The notes: a model not told the origin generated them from the letters alone. A stretch of DNA of 64,000 bases from Entomortierella parvispora (GCA_963573315.1 OY752144.1:1172501-1236500), one strand, 5' to 3'; counted from the first letter of the stretch, positions 21,322 to 33,405 are shown. Program-made: numbers and translations.

Positions 21322-23191
21322 TCATGCAATTTTTCGTATCCGTGCAAGGAAAAACCCACTTGTATGACTGGCCAAAGGATCATAGCGCAGGCACATATCC
21401 ATGACATGATTTTGGAATTGCTCCATTTCAGCCTCTTGCTCTACAGAGCCATGCCATGGCCCACCGTCCGCTATCTGCAGGCCCAAAGCTGAGGCCACAA
21501 TTGAACGGCAGGGCTTTTTGCAGTTGGCTGTCGGGATTCCTAGAGCATGCTTGGGTAGAGGCTCCAGAACGGCCCTGCCTTGCATCTTGGCCAGGAACCA
21601 CGCGACAACGTCCTCGTTCTGGGCTCTGGAAAGAGAGCAGGTGGAATAGACCACGATGCCCCCTGCTTTCGTCAACCTGAACCCATTCATGAGGAGGCCA
21701 CGTTGCAGATCAGTCAATGAGTCCAGCCTATCCTGCGCCATAAAATTCTTGTGGAAACTGTCCCACCCCCAATTCTCGTATTTGAGAATATGTGCTATTG
21801 AGCCATCGTGAGTGCCTAGAAGTAGATTGCAAGATAATGACATCAAAGTTATTAAATCGCCTCGATATTTACCATACACCAACAACTTTCAATCCACGAC
21901 TATCGACCCACATCTACTTACATTCCGCATCGATAATGACCTTGTCGTATTTGTAACTTTCTAATTGTGTTTGGGGGTCGTTTCTCAAAATCTTTGGAGC
22001 GTAGAAAGGAACAATCCTTTCTTGGCTAGGAACAATTTCGGTTCCGTTGAATACATGGCTTTGATCCTGATGTTCTCTTTGTTGAGGAGTCAGTCCTGAC
22101 AGCATTTGGCGCTTCACAGAGTTGGTTGCATCCAGGGTATAGTTGGTATGAAACTGCTGTCGAGCCTGTGATGAGGATGAGGATGATGATGATGATGATG
22201 ATTCACCAATACCAGACAGATCTATAGAGTAAGCACCAGATTCATCATCACTGTCGTCCAGCGATCTCTTTCCCTGGGATGTATTCTGTGCTTGTTGTTC
22301 CGACTTTGACTTGGCAATTCCAGCCATGATGCGCGCCCGGATCGCATCCAGAGCGCTGGGTCTCATCACACTGAAAGTTGTGCCATCCGCTTGGAAGAGT
22401 CGAGCACATTGCTGCAATCGGTGACGCTTCAACAGGGCACGGCAGGTGGAGAGCCGATGAGCCGAAATATCAACTCCAGTGACAGTGCCTGTGATATCCA
22501 TCTGCAGCTGGTTACTGGCCCGCGACCGATCCGATCGAACGTTTCCCGAGTTTGTCAACAATCCAGCAATCATGCAGAGCTTTGCACCTATATACGTTGC
22601 AATGAGTCGTATTATTTTTAGACCTTTGGTTGCGACTTTTTCAATTCTGTAGTAAAATCCTTGATCCAGTGTATTACCTGGTGCACAGCAAATGTCCAGA
22701 ACATGCTCTCCTGGTTGCACATCCAGAGCGTAGACGGCAATACCTGAACTGAGATCCATCCCAAAGATCCTTCCATCTTTGTAGCTATGATTCGCAGTTG
22801 ACAAGGACCCGTTAGTATGGTGATGTGTGCTGGTGCTGGTGCTGCTCTTTGCTCGATCTGCTGCTACTGAGAGGACTACTTACGCTTGACAGTTTCTCAG
22901 CTTGACAGATCCGCTCATTCTGCAAAATGCCTCCAGACCGGGCACAGGCTCGACCTTTGTACCTAGCTGCCTCTCCAATTCCTGGGGGGTGATGGTAAGA
23001 TGGGGGTCAGGGTTCAGGCGCACATAGCGGGGCAGGTCTGCAACGGTGTAAATAGCCGGGTCAATCTCGTTGTTGGCGAGGAATGAGACAAATTCGGTCG
23101 GGAGGTTTTCGAGAGAGAATGTGCGTGCCTGGCCAACAAGTCCTCCTTGAAGGTCCATTGCGGCCGAGTCGCAGTCCGAGTCGCTGTCCAT
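21322..23191 (-). CDS. NOL1/NOP2/Sun-family RNA cytosine-5 methyltransferase
   Basis: Four exons (23191-22884, 22784-22678, 22587-21922, 21815-21322) give 524 residues. The SAM-dependent core has motif I DICCAPGAKLCMIAGLL and a motif II-type TGVDISAHRLSTCRALL. Motif IV is DAECTHDGSIAH, with the releasing Cys, and motif VI is GGIVVYSTCSLSRAQNED, with the catalytic Cys of TCS. The C-terminal end (TSGFFLARIRK) is the usual family end. An acidic and Ser-rich insertion (DDSDDE, then a poly-Ser run) lies between motifs II and IV. The second intron would otherwise break the SAM loop CCAPG/AKLCM, which supports the model. The DAEC form of motif IV instead of DAPC marks a particular subgroup; the RNA target cannot be assigned. 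Confidence 0.85.
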
Positions 23192-23527
23192 GAGTGGGAG
23201 ATGTCGAGGGGTCTGGTCTGGTCTTGTCTGGTGAGGGAAAGGGGTTGCCACTAAATTCAAGGAAGAAAAAAATATGTGCTCGACTCTGCATAATACCACG
23301 ACGTAATTCTGGAGCCAATTGTGCTTTCGCGTCGCTCTTCGCGTGTCCACCCGCATCGTTTCCTCAATTGACGCGACAGGGACTGGAACAAAGGAAATGC
23401 GATCAGAATTAATTCGGTGATTTTATTCTTTCCTCTCTCCGCCACATGCGATTCTTTCGGCATCATCGCCTCTCATCCCTCCGAACTCCTCATTCCTCTT
23501 CCTCCTCCACTCTCCGCAACATACACC
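23192..23527. promoter_or_regulatory. divergent promoter between RNA methyltransferase and complex I subunit genes
   Basis: These 336 bp serve two divergently transcribed genes. A CT-rich leader precedes the complex I start. No TATA box or known factor site is clear. Confidence 0.5.
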
Positions 23528-24560
23528 ATGGCCAAATCAGCCTTCTGGAACTCGGTCCGCAAGGCCCTCACCGTCGTACGTCGCCCCTCCCCCACCCTCC
23601 AGTCCAATGAAGACACACCCACACTGCACACACACAGCTCTGCGCTCCCGTCCCGGATCTCTTCCGTTCGTTCCTGACACGTCTTTTCGCATCCCTCTAT
23701 CTTTTCTCTATTCCCGATCGACATGATCATCCTCTAGAACCCCAAGGTCTCCACCGGAATGCCCGATGCCACCGCCTTCCGTCGTGTCGCCCCTGGGTAC
23801 GACCCACTCCCTTTTTGAAACAAGGCGACAATGCACTTGGACTAACTTTGAAGGCAAATGGACACACGGTCGATATACTCATATTTCTTGTATTTTACTC
23901 TGGAAACCACTCTAGCGGTCAGCCCAAGACCTTCGTCCCCAAGGACGCCCTCGCCAACGACATTGCACAGAACCCTTACTATGGACGTGATTTCAGGAGA
24001 AACTACCCTCGCCTTGCCACGTACTCTCAGGAGGAGGTTGCTGGTTTGATCGCCGGAAAGGAGGCTTTGGCGTAAGTTTTTTTTTTTGTCGGAGGACTCG
24101 ATGGTCGCGAGGGCACTATCAAACCACTGCGGGAGAAAAGACGCCAGGATCAAAAAGAGCAGACAGACAAAAAGAAAAGGAGTACTCACAGCAGGATCAC
24201 TTTTTTTTCCCTTTCGAATCTGGACCCACTGGATATCTTTTTAGTATCGGCTCTGGTGAGTCTGCAATCGCCAAGGCTGGCGAGAACGTCTCGTTGACCG
24301 AGGTTCTCAAGAGCGCCAAGACTCCTTTGTACACTCCCGCCAACTTGCCTCCCGTCCCTGTCATCCGCAACTACAAGTGGGTCAAGTCCCCAGATCAGCC
24401 CCCAGTTGAGCAGGGTAAGCTCTTTTTTTTTCCTGGAATATGATTGCAAGGTGTGTCGGTGGAAACCTTTGTCAAATGTGGCGCTAATTCCATATCCTGT
24501 TTTCCAATAATGATGACAATAGGTACCTACTGGACCATGGTCAACATGAAGACCGCCTAA
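23528..24560 (+). CDS. mitochondrial complex I accessory subunit (21.3 kDa NUZM-like)
   Basis: Five small exons (23528-23575, 23738-23796, 23916-24071, 24245-24414, 24523-24560) give 156 residues. The pattern is a short N-terminus (MAKSAFWNSVRKALTV), then NPKVSTGMPDATAFRRVAPG, a conserved block (ANDIAQNPYYGRDFRRNYPR) and a C-terminal KWVKSPDQPPVEQGTYWTMV segment. The NPYY-x-RD-x-RRNYPR block recalls the fungal 21.3 kDa accessory subunit of NADH:ubiquinone oxidoreductase, recognised from memory of the family and not verified by search. Splice phases all agree. If correct, this organism has a proton-pumping complex I. Confidence 0.6.
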
Positions 24561-25085
24561 AACACTCGCTGATACTCCCACTCTCTACTCCTCTTACGAC
24601 CTCCGACCCTTTTACCCTCCTCACACCAACTTATTATTCCTCGCTTGTGTTTCTCTTGGAAGACACGGATTCACTAGCAGATCATAGAACGCATGCAACC
24701 AAAATTCAAAATACAGAATGCGCTTATTTTTAAGTAACCAGGTTGACTCTTAACTTTTTCTCTTTCTGACATGGATTTCGGGAATATCAAAGGATTGTCC
24801 TTGGAGCCATTATGTAGTGCAATCCCATCATTAAGCACTATATCAGTTATCTGTTGGGCGTCGATGTTTTAGCCGCACAAGAAACGCCCTCTATCGGTCC
24901 ATACATCAACTGGCAACGGTATTCTATCAAACGGCCTAGCGGGTGTTGTTTGGTTTCGGAAGACACAGGGCGCGGTTCTTTAAATATATAATCTCAATGA
25001 CTGAGCATCGCTCCCCTCATCTACAGAGACATCATAATCCTCTACGTCCTCCCTAAACCCACAACGAAAGAAAAGAAAAATTAAC
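24561..25085. promoter_or_regulatory. upstream region of the secreted CDDD-repeat protein
   Basis: This 525 bp holds the 3' end of the complex I gene and the promoter of the next gene. TATATAA at 24985-24991 lies about 95 bp before the start codon. Nothing else was recognised. Confidence 0.5.
24985..24991 (+). promoter_or_regulatory. TATA box of the CDDD-repeat protein gene
   Basis: TATATAA within AAATATATAATC, about 95 bp before the start codon, suggests a strong inducible promoter. Confidence 0.55.
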
Positions 25086-25976
25086 ATGCCTCACGTTTTC
25101 CGCTGCTCTCTTGCGATCGCCTTGGCCCTTGCCGCCGTCTGTGTCGCCGCTCCATCGCCCGTGGTCATTTCCTCTCGCCAAGATTTAGCAGGTGACTCTT
25201 CTGTCCTTGGCCCTGTTGCCACTGCCAGTGGTCCTGGTCCTGCACCAGGAGATTTGTCAGGAATAAGCGATACTGGTGATGCCCCGGCCGTGCCCTCGCA
25301 AGCACTTCCCCAGCAGTCGGTGCAGCTTGGGAGCGAGACGGATATTGTCCCGGTAACGGGTGTTTATCCTCAGGTCGTCTATCAGCCAGCTATTCAAATC
25401 TACGACCCAAACGTGAGTGACTTCCAGTCTTACGGAGAGGGAGGAGGGGTTTATGGTGGGTACGACAACGGGATGTATGGAGGCAACCCCGGTGGACCCG
25501 GTTTTGATCCTACGGATATTGGTTTTTTTGTAGGTCCTGCCGGTGGACTGTACAAGCGCCAGCTTGGCCCCTTAGGAGGTCCTGGTGGACCTTTGGGTGC
25601 TGGCGTTGGAGGACCCGGAGGACCCGGAGGACCTATTGGACCTGGGGGCCCTCCTTCGAGCATTGTGGGCGCTCCGTCCGGTATCTCAACAGATACAGTC
25701 ATTCAACCCATTGTGTCGATCCAGCCCCACGCGTACCAGCCCGTCCCTATTCCTGTGAGCCAGCCTTACAACTACCCTGTGCCGGTCGGAGTCTCGGTCC
25801 CTACTTTTCCTTTTGATAATGGCTGTCGCCATGGTCGCCCTGGGTTCGGATTTGGCGGCGACTTTGACTGCGGATTCGGCAGCGACTGTGACGACGACTG
25901 TGATGACGACTGTGATGACGACTGTGATGACGATTGCGACGACGGTTGCGACGATGACTGTGATCTTGGCTGGTGA
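25086..25976 (+). CDS. secreted Gly/Pro-rich protein with C-terminal CDDD repeats
   Basis: A single exon codes for 296 residues. A signal peptide (residues 1-21, AVCVAA/PSP) is followed by Gly/Pro-rich low-complexity sequence that includes collagen-like GGPGGP stretches (about residues 160-195). A dibasic KR near residue 156 could be a Kex2 site. The last ~35 residues are a Cys/Asp repeat: CDDDCDDDCDDDCDDDC, then DDGCDDDCDLGW. Regular Cys every fourth residue on an acidic background suggests metal binding or disulfide cross-linking at the cell surface. No family was recognised. Confidence 0.7.
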   Translation: MPHVFRCSLAIALALAAVCVAAPSPVVISSRQDLAGDSSVLGPVATASGPGPAPGDLSGISDTGDAPAVPSQALPQQSVQLGSETDIVPVTGVYPQVVYQPAIQIYDPNVSDFQSYGEGGGVYGGYDNGMYGGNPGGPGFDPTDIGFFVGPAGGLYKRQLGPLGGPGGPLGAGVGGPGGPGGPIGPGGPPSSIVGAPSGISTDTVIQPIVSIQPHAYQPVPIPVSQPYNYPVPVGVSVPTFPFDNGCRHGRPGFGFGGDFDCGFGSDCDDDCDDDCDDDCDDDCDDGCDDDCDLGW

Positions 25977-26436
25977 TAAATGGCTGCCTCTGTCTTCTTT
26001 CCCCCGTTTCTTCTTCCATCTCGGAAACTTCTAGGCTTTTCCTTTTTTCCTGGAGTAACAATCTCAGATGTCGTCTCATCTCTTCCAATACGTTCTCACT
26101 CTAATAAACCAGTATTCTGCAAGTTCTCCTTCAAGGATAGATGAGCTTCATTTACTTTTGATAAATACACCTTGATATCGTGGGATCGATGACTCTTCCT
26201 CTCTAATCTGTTCACTTTGAGAGAACGCTTCCTCCGGTCTACAAAAAAGAGGTGATGTCTTCGTTCCTTTTCTTTTCTTTTTGTTTTTGTTTTTTTACTT
26301 TGTTTCTCATCGCAGATGTGAAAAATATCGCAGAGAGGGCGCAGATCGCGACGCATTGTATCCAGCAACACGCACGATCTCCCTTCCTTCCTTATCTCCT
26401 TCAGCTGTCATTCGCAGTTTCTCTTTGAGTCTTTGT
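25977..26436. other. convergent 3' region
   Basis: This 460 bp between the convergent CDDD-repeat and LPMO genes is A/T-rich with T runs. No gene was seen. Confidence 0.5.
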
Positions 26437-27365
26437 TTAGTTCAAAGGAACGACTTGCCGCTTGAGCTTCTGAGCCGGCACCGTGATCGTGATATTCTTT
26501 CGGGCGGCAAAGTAAGCCTGACCCCAGTTACCACCAGAGACGGCCTTCTCGGGGATTAAAGGGGAGCTGGGACCATAGTTGGCGTACAAGGGTGCGACAC
26601 CCGAGAGAGAACCTCCATTGGAGCCATGGATGACAATATCGGCACAACTCGAGTACAGTTCACGGTTACCCTCATTGTTGTTCCAGATCCAGTTCAAGAC
26701 CACGTTGTTGCCTGTGGGGGCATTGGCCGGGATCTTGATCGGGAGTGTGTACGTGCTGTCTGTAGGCGCGTTCGCCAAACAAGTCTGGAATTGATCTTGA
26801 ATCACCACCCAGGTGGTGCCATTGTCGTATGAAAGGGCCCATTGGCAGCTATTAAGAGTGAGGTAAACGGAAGGTTTAGATTCTCTCTTCTGTTTTTTTT
26901 ATCAAATGTATTGTTTTTCATATACCATTGATGGGGGGGAGCAAAACTATCTTACCTTCCACCGTTATGGTTGACATTGACATCCATCTGGGCTTGGATG
27001 GTTTGGCCAGCTGTGAAGACTGGACGGACACCAGCAAAAGAGAAAGAGTGCTTGCAAATGGGATCTGTGATTTGGTCCTGATAAAAAGGAGAAAAAGCGA
27101 GAGAAATCAGCCGAGGTGAAGAAAATACGTTGTCTATGTGTCATTTGGACAAGGATATCTATCACATCGAGTAAATTAAACTTACATGGGTACCAAGAGG
27201 CGATTGGACATCGTAGTCGACCAAGTCCCACTGACTGTCATTGGGTTGAGGGCATTCGGCATAGGGTCCGAGACGGGGACATGGATAGCGGAACGAGATG
27301 TGGGCTTGAGACAAAAGGGCCAAGGATGAAAGTGCCAAAATGGCAGTGGTGATGATGGACTTCAT
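26437..27365 (-). CDS. AA11-like lytic polysaccharide monooxygenase
   Basis: Three exons (27365-27186, 27077-26956, 26848-26437) give 237 residues. A signal peptide (1-21, LLSQA) ends exactly before His22, so the mature protein starts with His, the first ligand of the LPMO histidine brace. The second His is H97 in NVNHNGGSCQW, matching the HGGGSCQ segment of AA11 enzymes. The C-terminal block VVLNWIWNNNEGNRELYSSC is the AA11 pattern W-x-W-x-N-x2-GNRE-x-Y-x2-C, and its Tyr would be the axial residue. AA11 enzymes oxidise chitin. There is no GPI signal or carbohydrate-binding module. The AA11 assignment rests on these motifs only. Confidence 0.75.
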
Positions 27366-29316
27366 GATCTTTGTATTAGGGCAAAAAGGAGGAGAGAGTG
27401 GAGTGCAAGAGAAATGGAGTGGAAGATTGAAATATCCCACAGATGAATTTATACCTTTTTTTTGCCTGTCCTCCGCCTGAGGTTTCCGGATTGTTGACTA
27501 CATTGCACATTACCCAGCTTTTTCTCGATGGTGAGCAACAGAGGAGCTTTGATCGATTGTATCGCCCCATGCGAACCAAAACAACAGTACACGGAGCTAC
27601 ATCGCCCTAGAGGCTAAAAGGAGAAGGGTCCGTGGATGAGAGGTTGTCACATCATATGTTTACGAAGCAAAAGGGCTCTTTTCTCTTTTAGTTGGCTATC
27701 AAAGATACTGAAAAGTGTGGTTTTTGAACAGGGAGGAAGCTATGCCGACGATTTGTTGTTGTTTGCTCTCTGTTGTCAACAGATGCCGATGACCGATTGA
27801 CCATAAGGCTGGGTCGCTTGAGCTACCTTTGTTTTCTTAATCTTGCATGATCTTGCCCCTGCAAAATTCCTGCTGGTTGGCCTATATCATTCTTTGCTCA
27901 GTTGCCACGGCGCAAACTTACTGAGTAAGTAAAAACACAGTTGGCCGACATCCCCGCCTTGTCTCTGTCTATCTCTGTCCCTAAACGATGGCAATGCGAT
28001 TTAACATTTTTCTCTATGGCTGTTCAGGATCCTTCCCGGCGACTGGGTAGGATTTTGTCTGAATCGGACAGCTCAGGTAGCCCCCGGTACGAAGCACACG
28101 ATATAGTACATTTTTTAATTCAAGCACCGGATAATGACAGGAGTTCCCACCCTCATTTTCTCTCTACCTGTCTCTCAAATGCAATGTCCAGTCTAGGCAG
28201 AAAGTGAGACTAGCCCCTTTCCCAAATGCAATACTCCACACTCACATATGTGATCAATGTGTATCTACACGAATTGCACTCACCCGACATGGCTCAAGTT
28301 GTGTCTTTTGGCCGTTTGTGCCACGTTGACACGCCCTGACCCTCCACTCCCACAGATACAAGATGAAAAAAGCGAAAGCAACTTGGTCGGCTCTCAATTT
28401 TTGTGTGAACACGATTAGCCATCGCAAAAAAAAAAATCACGCTTGTCCTTTCCAGGCTTTCTTATTCCGTGGGTATGGTTCAATCAACTCCACCCCCTTG
28501 CGTCCCGGGCCTCCGTGCTGCTCTCGTTTGTTCCTTTCCAGGGTCCAATAGAACCGACCATCACCAACAACAGTACCAGCAGCATCACAAAAAGCTTGAT
28601 CGTTATCAACTCCTTGTCACGTTGATATCCCATGCTGCTTTGTCGCCTCTTGCCTTCCGCTCCTCCTCTCATTTCCTTTGAACCCCCATGTTTGTTGGAT
28701 TTGAGGAATCAAGATAATCCGAATCAAGAGAGGACAAGAATAAGAAACAAAAACGCATAGCTTCCATTTTAGTGTTTTCGGTATGGGAACCTGATGCCCT
28801 GTTTCTTCCCCACAACGCACCCCTTCGGGATCTTCCACCAATATGCTCCAGGTTTCGGACATGACGGGTGACATTTCTGTTTGCTCCCGACACATTTAAG
28901 CGAAAGGGACCCCCGTCTCCATCACCCGAGTCAAAACAGGGACAAATTTGGTCCGCAGGACAGATACATGACCCATGAATCGGGGTAAACATAGTCCTTG
29001 CAGACAGGGCATTTAGATGCAGGGACGAAATCAGTGGGTTTATGTAGAACCCCCCCATCATGCGCCGTATTACCCTGCACTGAACGCTACACAATCGTTT
29101 TGTTACCTCGATATGATGGCAATCGCGCCCGTGGACAACCAGCAAACATCATGTACAAAAATGGTATATTGAAGATAAAGGAAGCAGATGAGCATCACGC
29201 ATGTAATCTTATCCTTGCGATCTTTATCAATTCTACAGTGGATGAGCATTGCCAAAATGAAAACGTCCGCATCCGAACCCGGGTTTTTTCTGTCTATATT
29301 CTTTACAAAATCTGGC
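27366..29316. other. 1.95 kb upstream of the LPMO gene and downstream of CSA
   Basis: No supported gene. ATTTATA at 27447-27453 is a TATA box for the LPMO gene on the minus strand. The rest has short frames without family signals, A-runs near 28425 and 29310, and no recognised RNA gene. Confidence 0.5.
27447..27453 (-). promoter_or_regulatory. TATA box of the LPMO gene
   Basis: On the minus strand this is TATAAAT, 82-88 bp before the start codon. Confidence 0.6.
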
Positions 29317-31008
29317 TCAATCGCTGTCTGACCATGTATCTTGATCTGCAATGGCTCTGATGACGTTGTCTTGATTTGAACTCTTTGGTGCCCAAACAAG
29401 GATGTCGTGGTCATTGCCTGCACTGTAGATTTCCTGTAATATTGGCAATAAAGCGGATATTAGATATTTGGTCCAAGTTCAGCTCATTTAAATTTGTAGG
29501 CTCATAATTAAAAGTGGTCTGAGTGTTTCATCGGAACCGAAACTACGCGCACCTGTGTTCTTGGTCTCCAAGCCAAAGCAGTCACCCTTCCATAAGATCC
29601 CTTTAGACGCTTTACAAGCGATCCATCCAAAAGGTCGAACATCAAGATAGAACGATCGTCGGACGGCTGGAACACATACGAGGGCGATCCACCAAAGATT
29701 GATAGAGGAGAGACCAATGGCGTCAAATTGTTGACAAATTGGTTGCGGATCAACGTGCCGTAGTTCGTGAGGGTATTTTGGCCCGTGTAAATATTCCACA
29801 GTCGCATCTTGTCATCATGTCCAACACTGATCAGATAGAGTCCATCTGGTGTAAAACTGAGACCATTGACTGTCCTTGTGTGCGCAGAGTTCGTTTCCGC
29901 CAGCGGCGGCGCGTTGGTGTTATGAAGGTCCAGAGAGCAGAGGCAGGAGGTCGACTTGCGAATATCCCAGAGCCGAATGGTCGTATCAGTGCTAGGTACG
30001 TGAAGAAAGAAAAATGAGTAATGGCCAGAGGGAAATTATTACTCTCCATGACAAGCATCAACAATACCTTCCAGAGGCAAGCAAATATTCATGGCGCGGT
30101 GACCACTCAATCGTCAAAACGGTGCCTCTATGACCAGCGAGAGAGTGGGTGAAAGCTCCTGTCCGAAGATCGCACAGTCGGATCCTTGGGTCTGCTGACG
30201 CCGCAGCAATGAGTCCATGGGTGGCTTTAGACGACATGGCATGACTATAGACTTTGTTATTGAGATCGAATGTACAGGCGACCTAACAATTAGAGAAGGT
30301 CAATATGATGATGCATGCAATTCAACGCGGATAAAATCCGGCACTTCTGTCTCACCTCCATGGTGTTGGTATCCCACACTTTGATGCTACTGTCAAAGGA
30401 TGAGCTAGTGAACATTCCGTTGTCAAACGGATACCATCGGACGCGTGAAATACCACCTTTGTGGGCGCCGTAACTCCTGTTTTGGGCAGATAAAAGAAAA
30501 AAATAAATTGTTTTTAGCAACAAAGGTCTGTTATGGACTCTTATGAGAGAGATAGAGTGGCCGAAGAAACAGCGGATGTCCTACCCATGCGCGTTGGCCA
30601 TACTTTGGATGACACGGCGCTCCTCTCGTTCCGAGACATCCAAGTCGTAGAGATGAATGTTTCCATCGCCTCCTCCTGACAATAAACTAAACAACAGGGG
30701 AGGGAGAGAGAAAACACATATGAAGCTTTGTCAGCAGTCTGTCGCTTGCAAGGTGCAACTACTGATCGTCGATCACAGTTTCCGTACTATCTTCCTTCGG
30801 CTTCCTCAATATCTATGGTGTTGACTGCGCCTGCATGCTCGCGCGATACGCTTGTGGTGGGGTCGAGTACAATGCTGAGAAGGCGGCTGGACAAGAATCG
30901 CCTCTGAAATGAGCCGGGCTGTGCAAGGCCAAGCTCTTGCAGATAAAAAGGGTTCTTGCACAATGGACGTCGACGACGTGGGCGATGGATGGGGCCAGGT
31001 GGGTTCAT
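29317..31008 (-). CDS. DNA excision repair protein ERCC8/CSA (WD40)
   Basis: Six exons (31008-30788, 30686-30585, 30476-30356, 30282-30068, 29991-29553, 29433-29317) give 404 residues; human CSA has 396. The WD40 blades match CSA throughout: [71 protein letters not shown], then [20 protein letters not shown] and [19 protein letters not shown]. The C-terminus ends in DTWSDSD, like the EDAWSSSD of CSA. CSA is the DCAF of a CUL4-DDB1 ubiquitin ligase that acts on stalled RNA polymerase II in transcription-coupled repair; the yeast counterpart is Rad28. Phases agree at all five introns. Confidence 0.9.
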
Positions 31009-31708
31009 GACATTCAGTGAATGGCGCAGGAACAACAGAGTGGCTCTCTTTCTCAGCTGACGGGCGCAGAAAACAGGGTCATGAACGACGGAGGCAGGCG
31101 AGTGGGTGGTAAGGGCGAAGGGAGTGAAAGACAGTGAGGAGGGAAGGAAGGAAGGACAAAGGAGTGAAAGGGAACAAAAAGAGTCAAATGAGATCATTTT
31201 GGTGGCAAATCAAGGTTCCCATTACTTTCCTTGGGTAGTTTATTCTAGCTCCATTTGCAAAACTATCTATTAGTCGGCATTTCCGATCTCCACAGTGGCT
31301 TATGTTTGACTTTTTTTTCTTTTTTTGATACGCTTTCTGGAGGCGCATTCACCTCGACAAAGGGTGACACATGGGGTCGAAGGCTGCATCTCTTTTCTTC
31401 TTTCTCATTCAATCTCTCCATCCCCGCCGCAACGAGCCAGCCTGACTATTTTGACACGGAGCCACGGACACACAGGAGACCACCTTTGCATCTAGACCCT
31501 TTACCGGCACTTGCATTCCAGCCTTTGTTGTTTACAGAACTCTGACCTGCCATCTCTTCACCAACTCAAACAGGAGGCACATATACCGCGACCCATCGCC
31601 TTTTATTGTCCTCAACGCAGCCGAAAAGACTCTTTGACTTCAGGACTACGCCATTTAATTGCGTATTATTCAGTGCAACCGTCCCACCACCCCATATATA
31701 CAGCTATC
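31009..31708. promoter_or_regulatory. divergent promoter between CSA and RPC25
   Basis: This 700 bp between divergent genes is rich in pyrimidines toward RPC25 and purines toward CSA. No specific site was recognised. Confidence 0.5.
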
Positions 31709-32731
31709 ATGTTCAACCTTTGCGAGATCAAAGACACTATCAAGATCGAGCCCTCGGGCTTTAGGAAAAAGAAGTCCCAGGCCATCACAGACGAAGTAAA
31801 CAGGAAATACGCCAACAAGGTACAACCCCGCTTGTCATTCCACGTTGTTTGGAGAAATGATCATCGGATTTTTGGGAGCCTCTCAAACTGACATGTGTGT
31901 CCCGTCCCTTCAACTCGATCTTCTATGGCCGTCTCGATCCTTTCCAACAATCTGTCATTCCCAATACACAACAACCAAATGGATTTGACGTGGGAAATAT
32001 CATAGGTACTGCAAGACATTGGATTATGTATCGCCCTTCACGATATTATTACCGCGAGTGAAGGATTTATTCATCATGGAGACGGCTGCAGTTACGTGAC
32101 AGTCCACTTCAGGATGGTGATCTTCCGACCCTTTATTGGAGAGATCATCACAGGCAAGATCCGATCTAGTAACCAAGAAGGCGTTCGAGGTAAGGGAACA
32201 GAATGAAAATCGCGCCGTCAGTGGGACAGGGATCAATTGAGTTTAGACGGGATTCTCTTCAACGGGGTGTACATATACTAACCCCCTTCCTATTTCTCGT
32301 TCTATTCTCATCTAGTTACATTGGGATTCTTTGACGACATCTTTATTCCTCGTGGATACCTTCAACCTAATTCACAATTCAACGCTGAAGAGCAGGTCTG
32401 GGTCTGGCTTTATGAAGAAAACGAGATGTTCATGGACCTCGAGGAAGAGATTCGGTTCAGAGTCGAGTCTGAACAATTTTTTGATACCTCGCCCTCAGTC
32501 CGGCCAAAGAAGGAAGGCGTTGAGGCTCCTGATCTTACCGCCAACTCTGCAAAGCATGCCCCTTATTCTATTACAGTAAGTGTCGCACCTCTTTGTTCTC
32601 TTGCGTGTAGATTTTCTGGAAAGTGTTGCATTTGACAGGAGTATGATATTGATTCTTTTCATTTTCAATTCTTTTCATAGTGTTCAATTGAAGGGGATGG
32701 ATTGGGCTTGCTTTCGTGGTGGGGTCAATAG
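31709..32731 (+). CDS. RPC25: RNA polymerase III subunit Rpc25/POLR3H (RPC8)
   Basis: Four exons (31709-31819, 32006-32189, 32316-32575, 32681-32731) give 201 residues, the usual size. It starts with MFNLCEIKDTIKIEPSGF, has the SHS2/Rpb7 N-terminal domain (YANKVLQDIGLCIALHDIIT, then HFRMVIFRPFIGEIITGKI) and an OB/S1 domain (VTLGFFDDIFIPRGYLQPNS, EQVWVWLY, EEIRFRVESEQFFDTSP). It ends in GDGLGLLSWWGQ, the signature end of this family (GLGLLSWW). With Rpc17 it forms the Pol III stalk used in initiation. Confidence 0.95.
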
Positions 32732-33405
32732 CACAAGGACGAGGCACCAAACAACATAATAAAACACTTGCATGATAAACAACACCATTAACCGACCTAC
32801 TTTCCAATTGTCTTCTGATGAAAGGTCTTGCGAAAATGTAAAAATGGGTGATGGAAAGAAAAGTGGACAATTGAAGATCAGGAGTAAAGGAAAGACCAAA
32901 GAAGCAACCACACACACAAGACCCCAGCTGAAATGGGCTAGATTCTTTATGGCAATCTGGGGATCCTGCCGGAGTTTCCTCGATCTACGCTCTACCCACT
33001 TTTTTTTTTTTTTTTTTTTTTTTTCATTTCGACGCTTTTTTCGGAATTGGAAAGTGAAGGCGACCGACCCCAGAGTCCAAGATGCGCAGCTTGGGGCGCC
33101 ACTCCCCTAGAAGAATGACAATCCTCGGTCGTCCCTGCAGATAGGCAGGTAGTCAGCGTATCAAGAAAAAGATACCTTTGAACAAACAACGCGATTGTAA
33201 AAGGGGGAAGGAGAATGGCTGGACAACGGGCGGGTTGGTAGCACAACGGGAAAATCAACAGAAAAAAAAAATGGCCGTTAGGAGAAATGGAGCAGTGAAA
33301 TCCAAAAGTGTATAAAAGTGAAAGCTTGTCTTCTCCATCCTTTGTTTGTTTTCGTCCATTCCCAACACATTCATTCCTCCCTCTCATTTCTTCATTCATC
33401 CAACC
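32732..33405. promoter_or_regulatory. upstream region of the aldo/keto reductase
   Basis: This stretch contains a T25 run (33000-33024) and a TATAAAA at 33311-33317 before the reductase start. No gene was seen. Confidence 0.5.
33311..33317 (+). promoter_or_regulatory. TATA box of the aldo/keto reductase
   Basis: TATAAAA lies 89-95 bp before the start codon, with a CT-rich leader after it. Confidence 0.6.

Noticed and set aside
29268-29290. ATCCGAACCCGGGT, looked at as a tRNA T-arm
   Set aside because: No acceptor stem, D-arm or anticodon loop can be paired around it.
28669-29360. Open frames on both strands downstream of CSA
   Set aside because: No motif, no plausible splice partners, and composition unlike the neighbouring genes.
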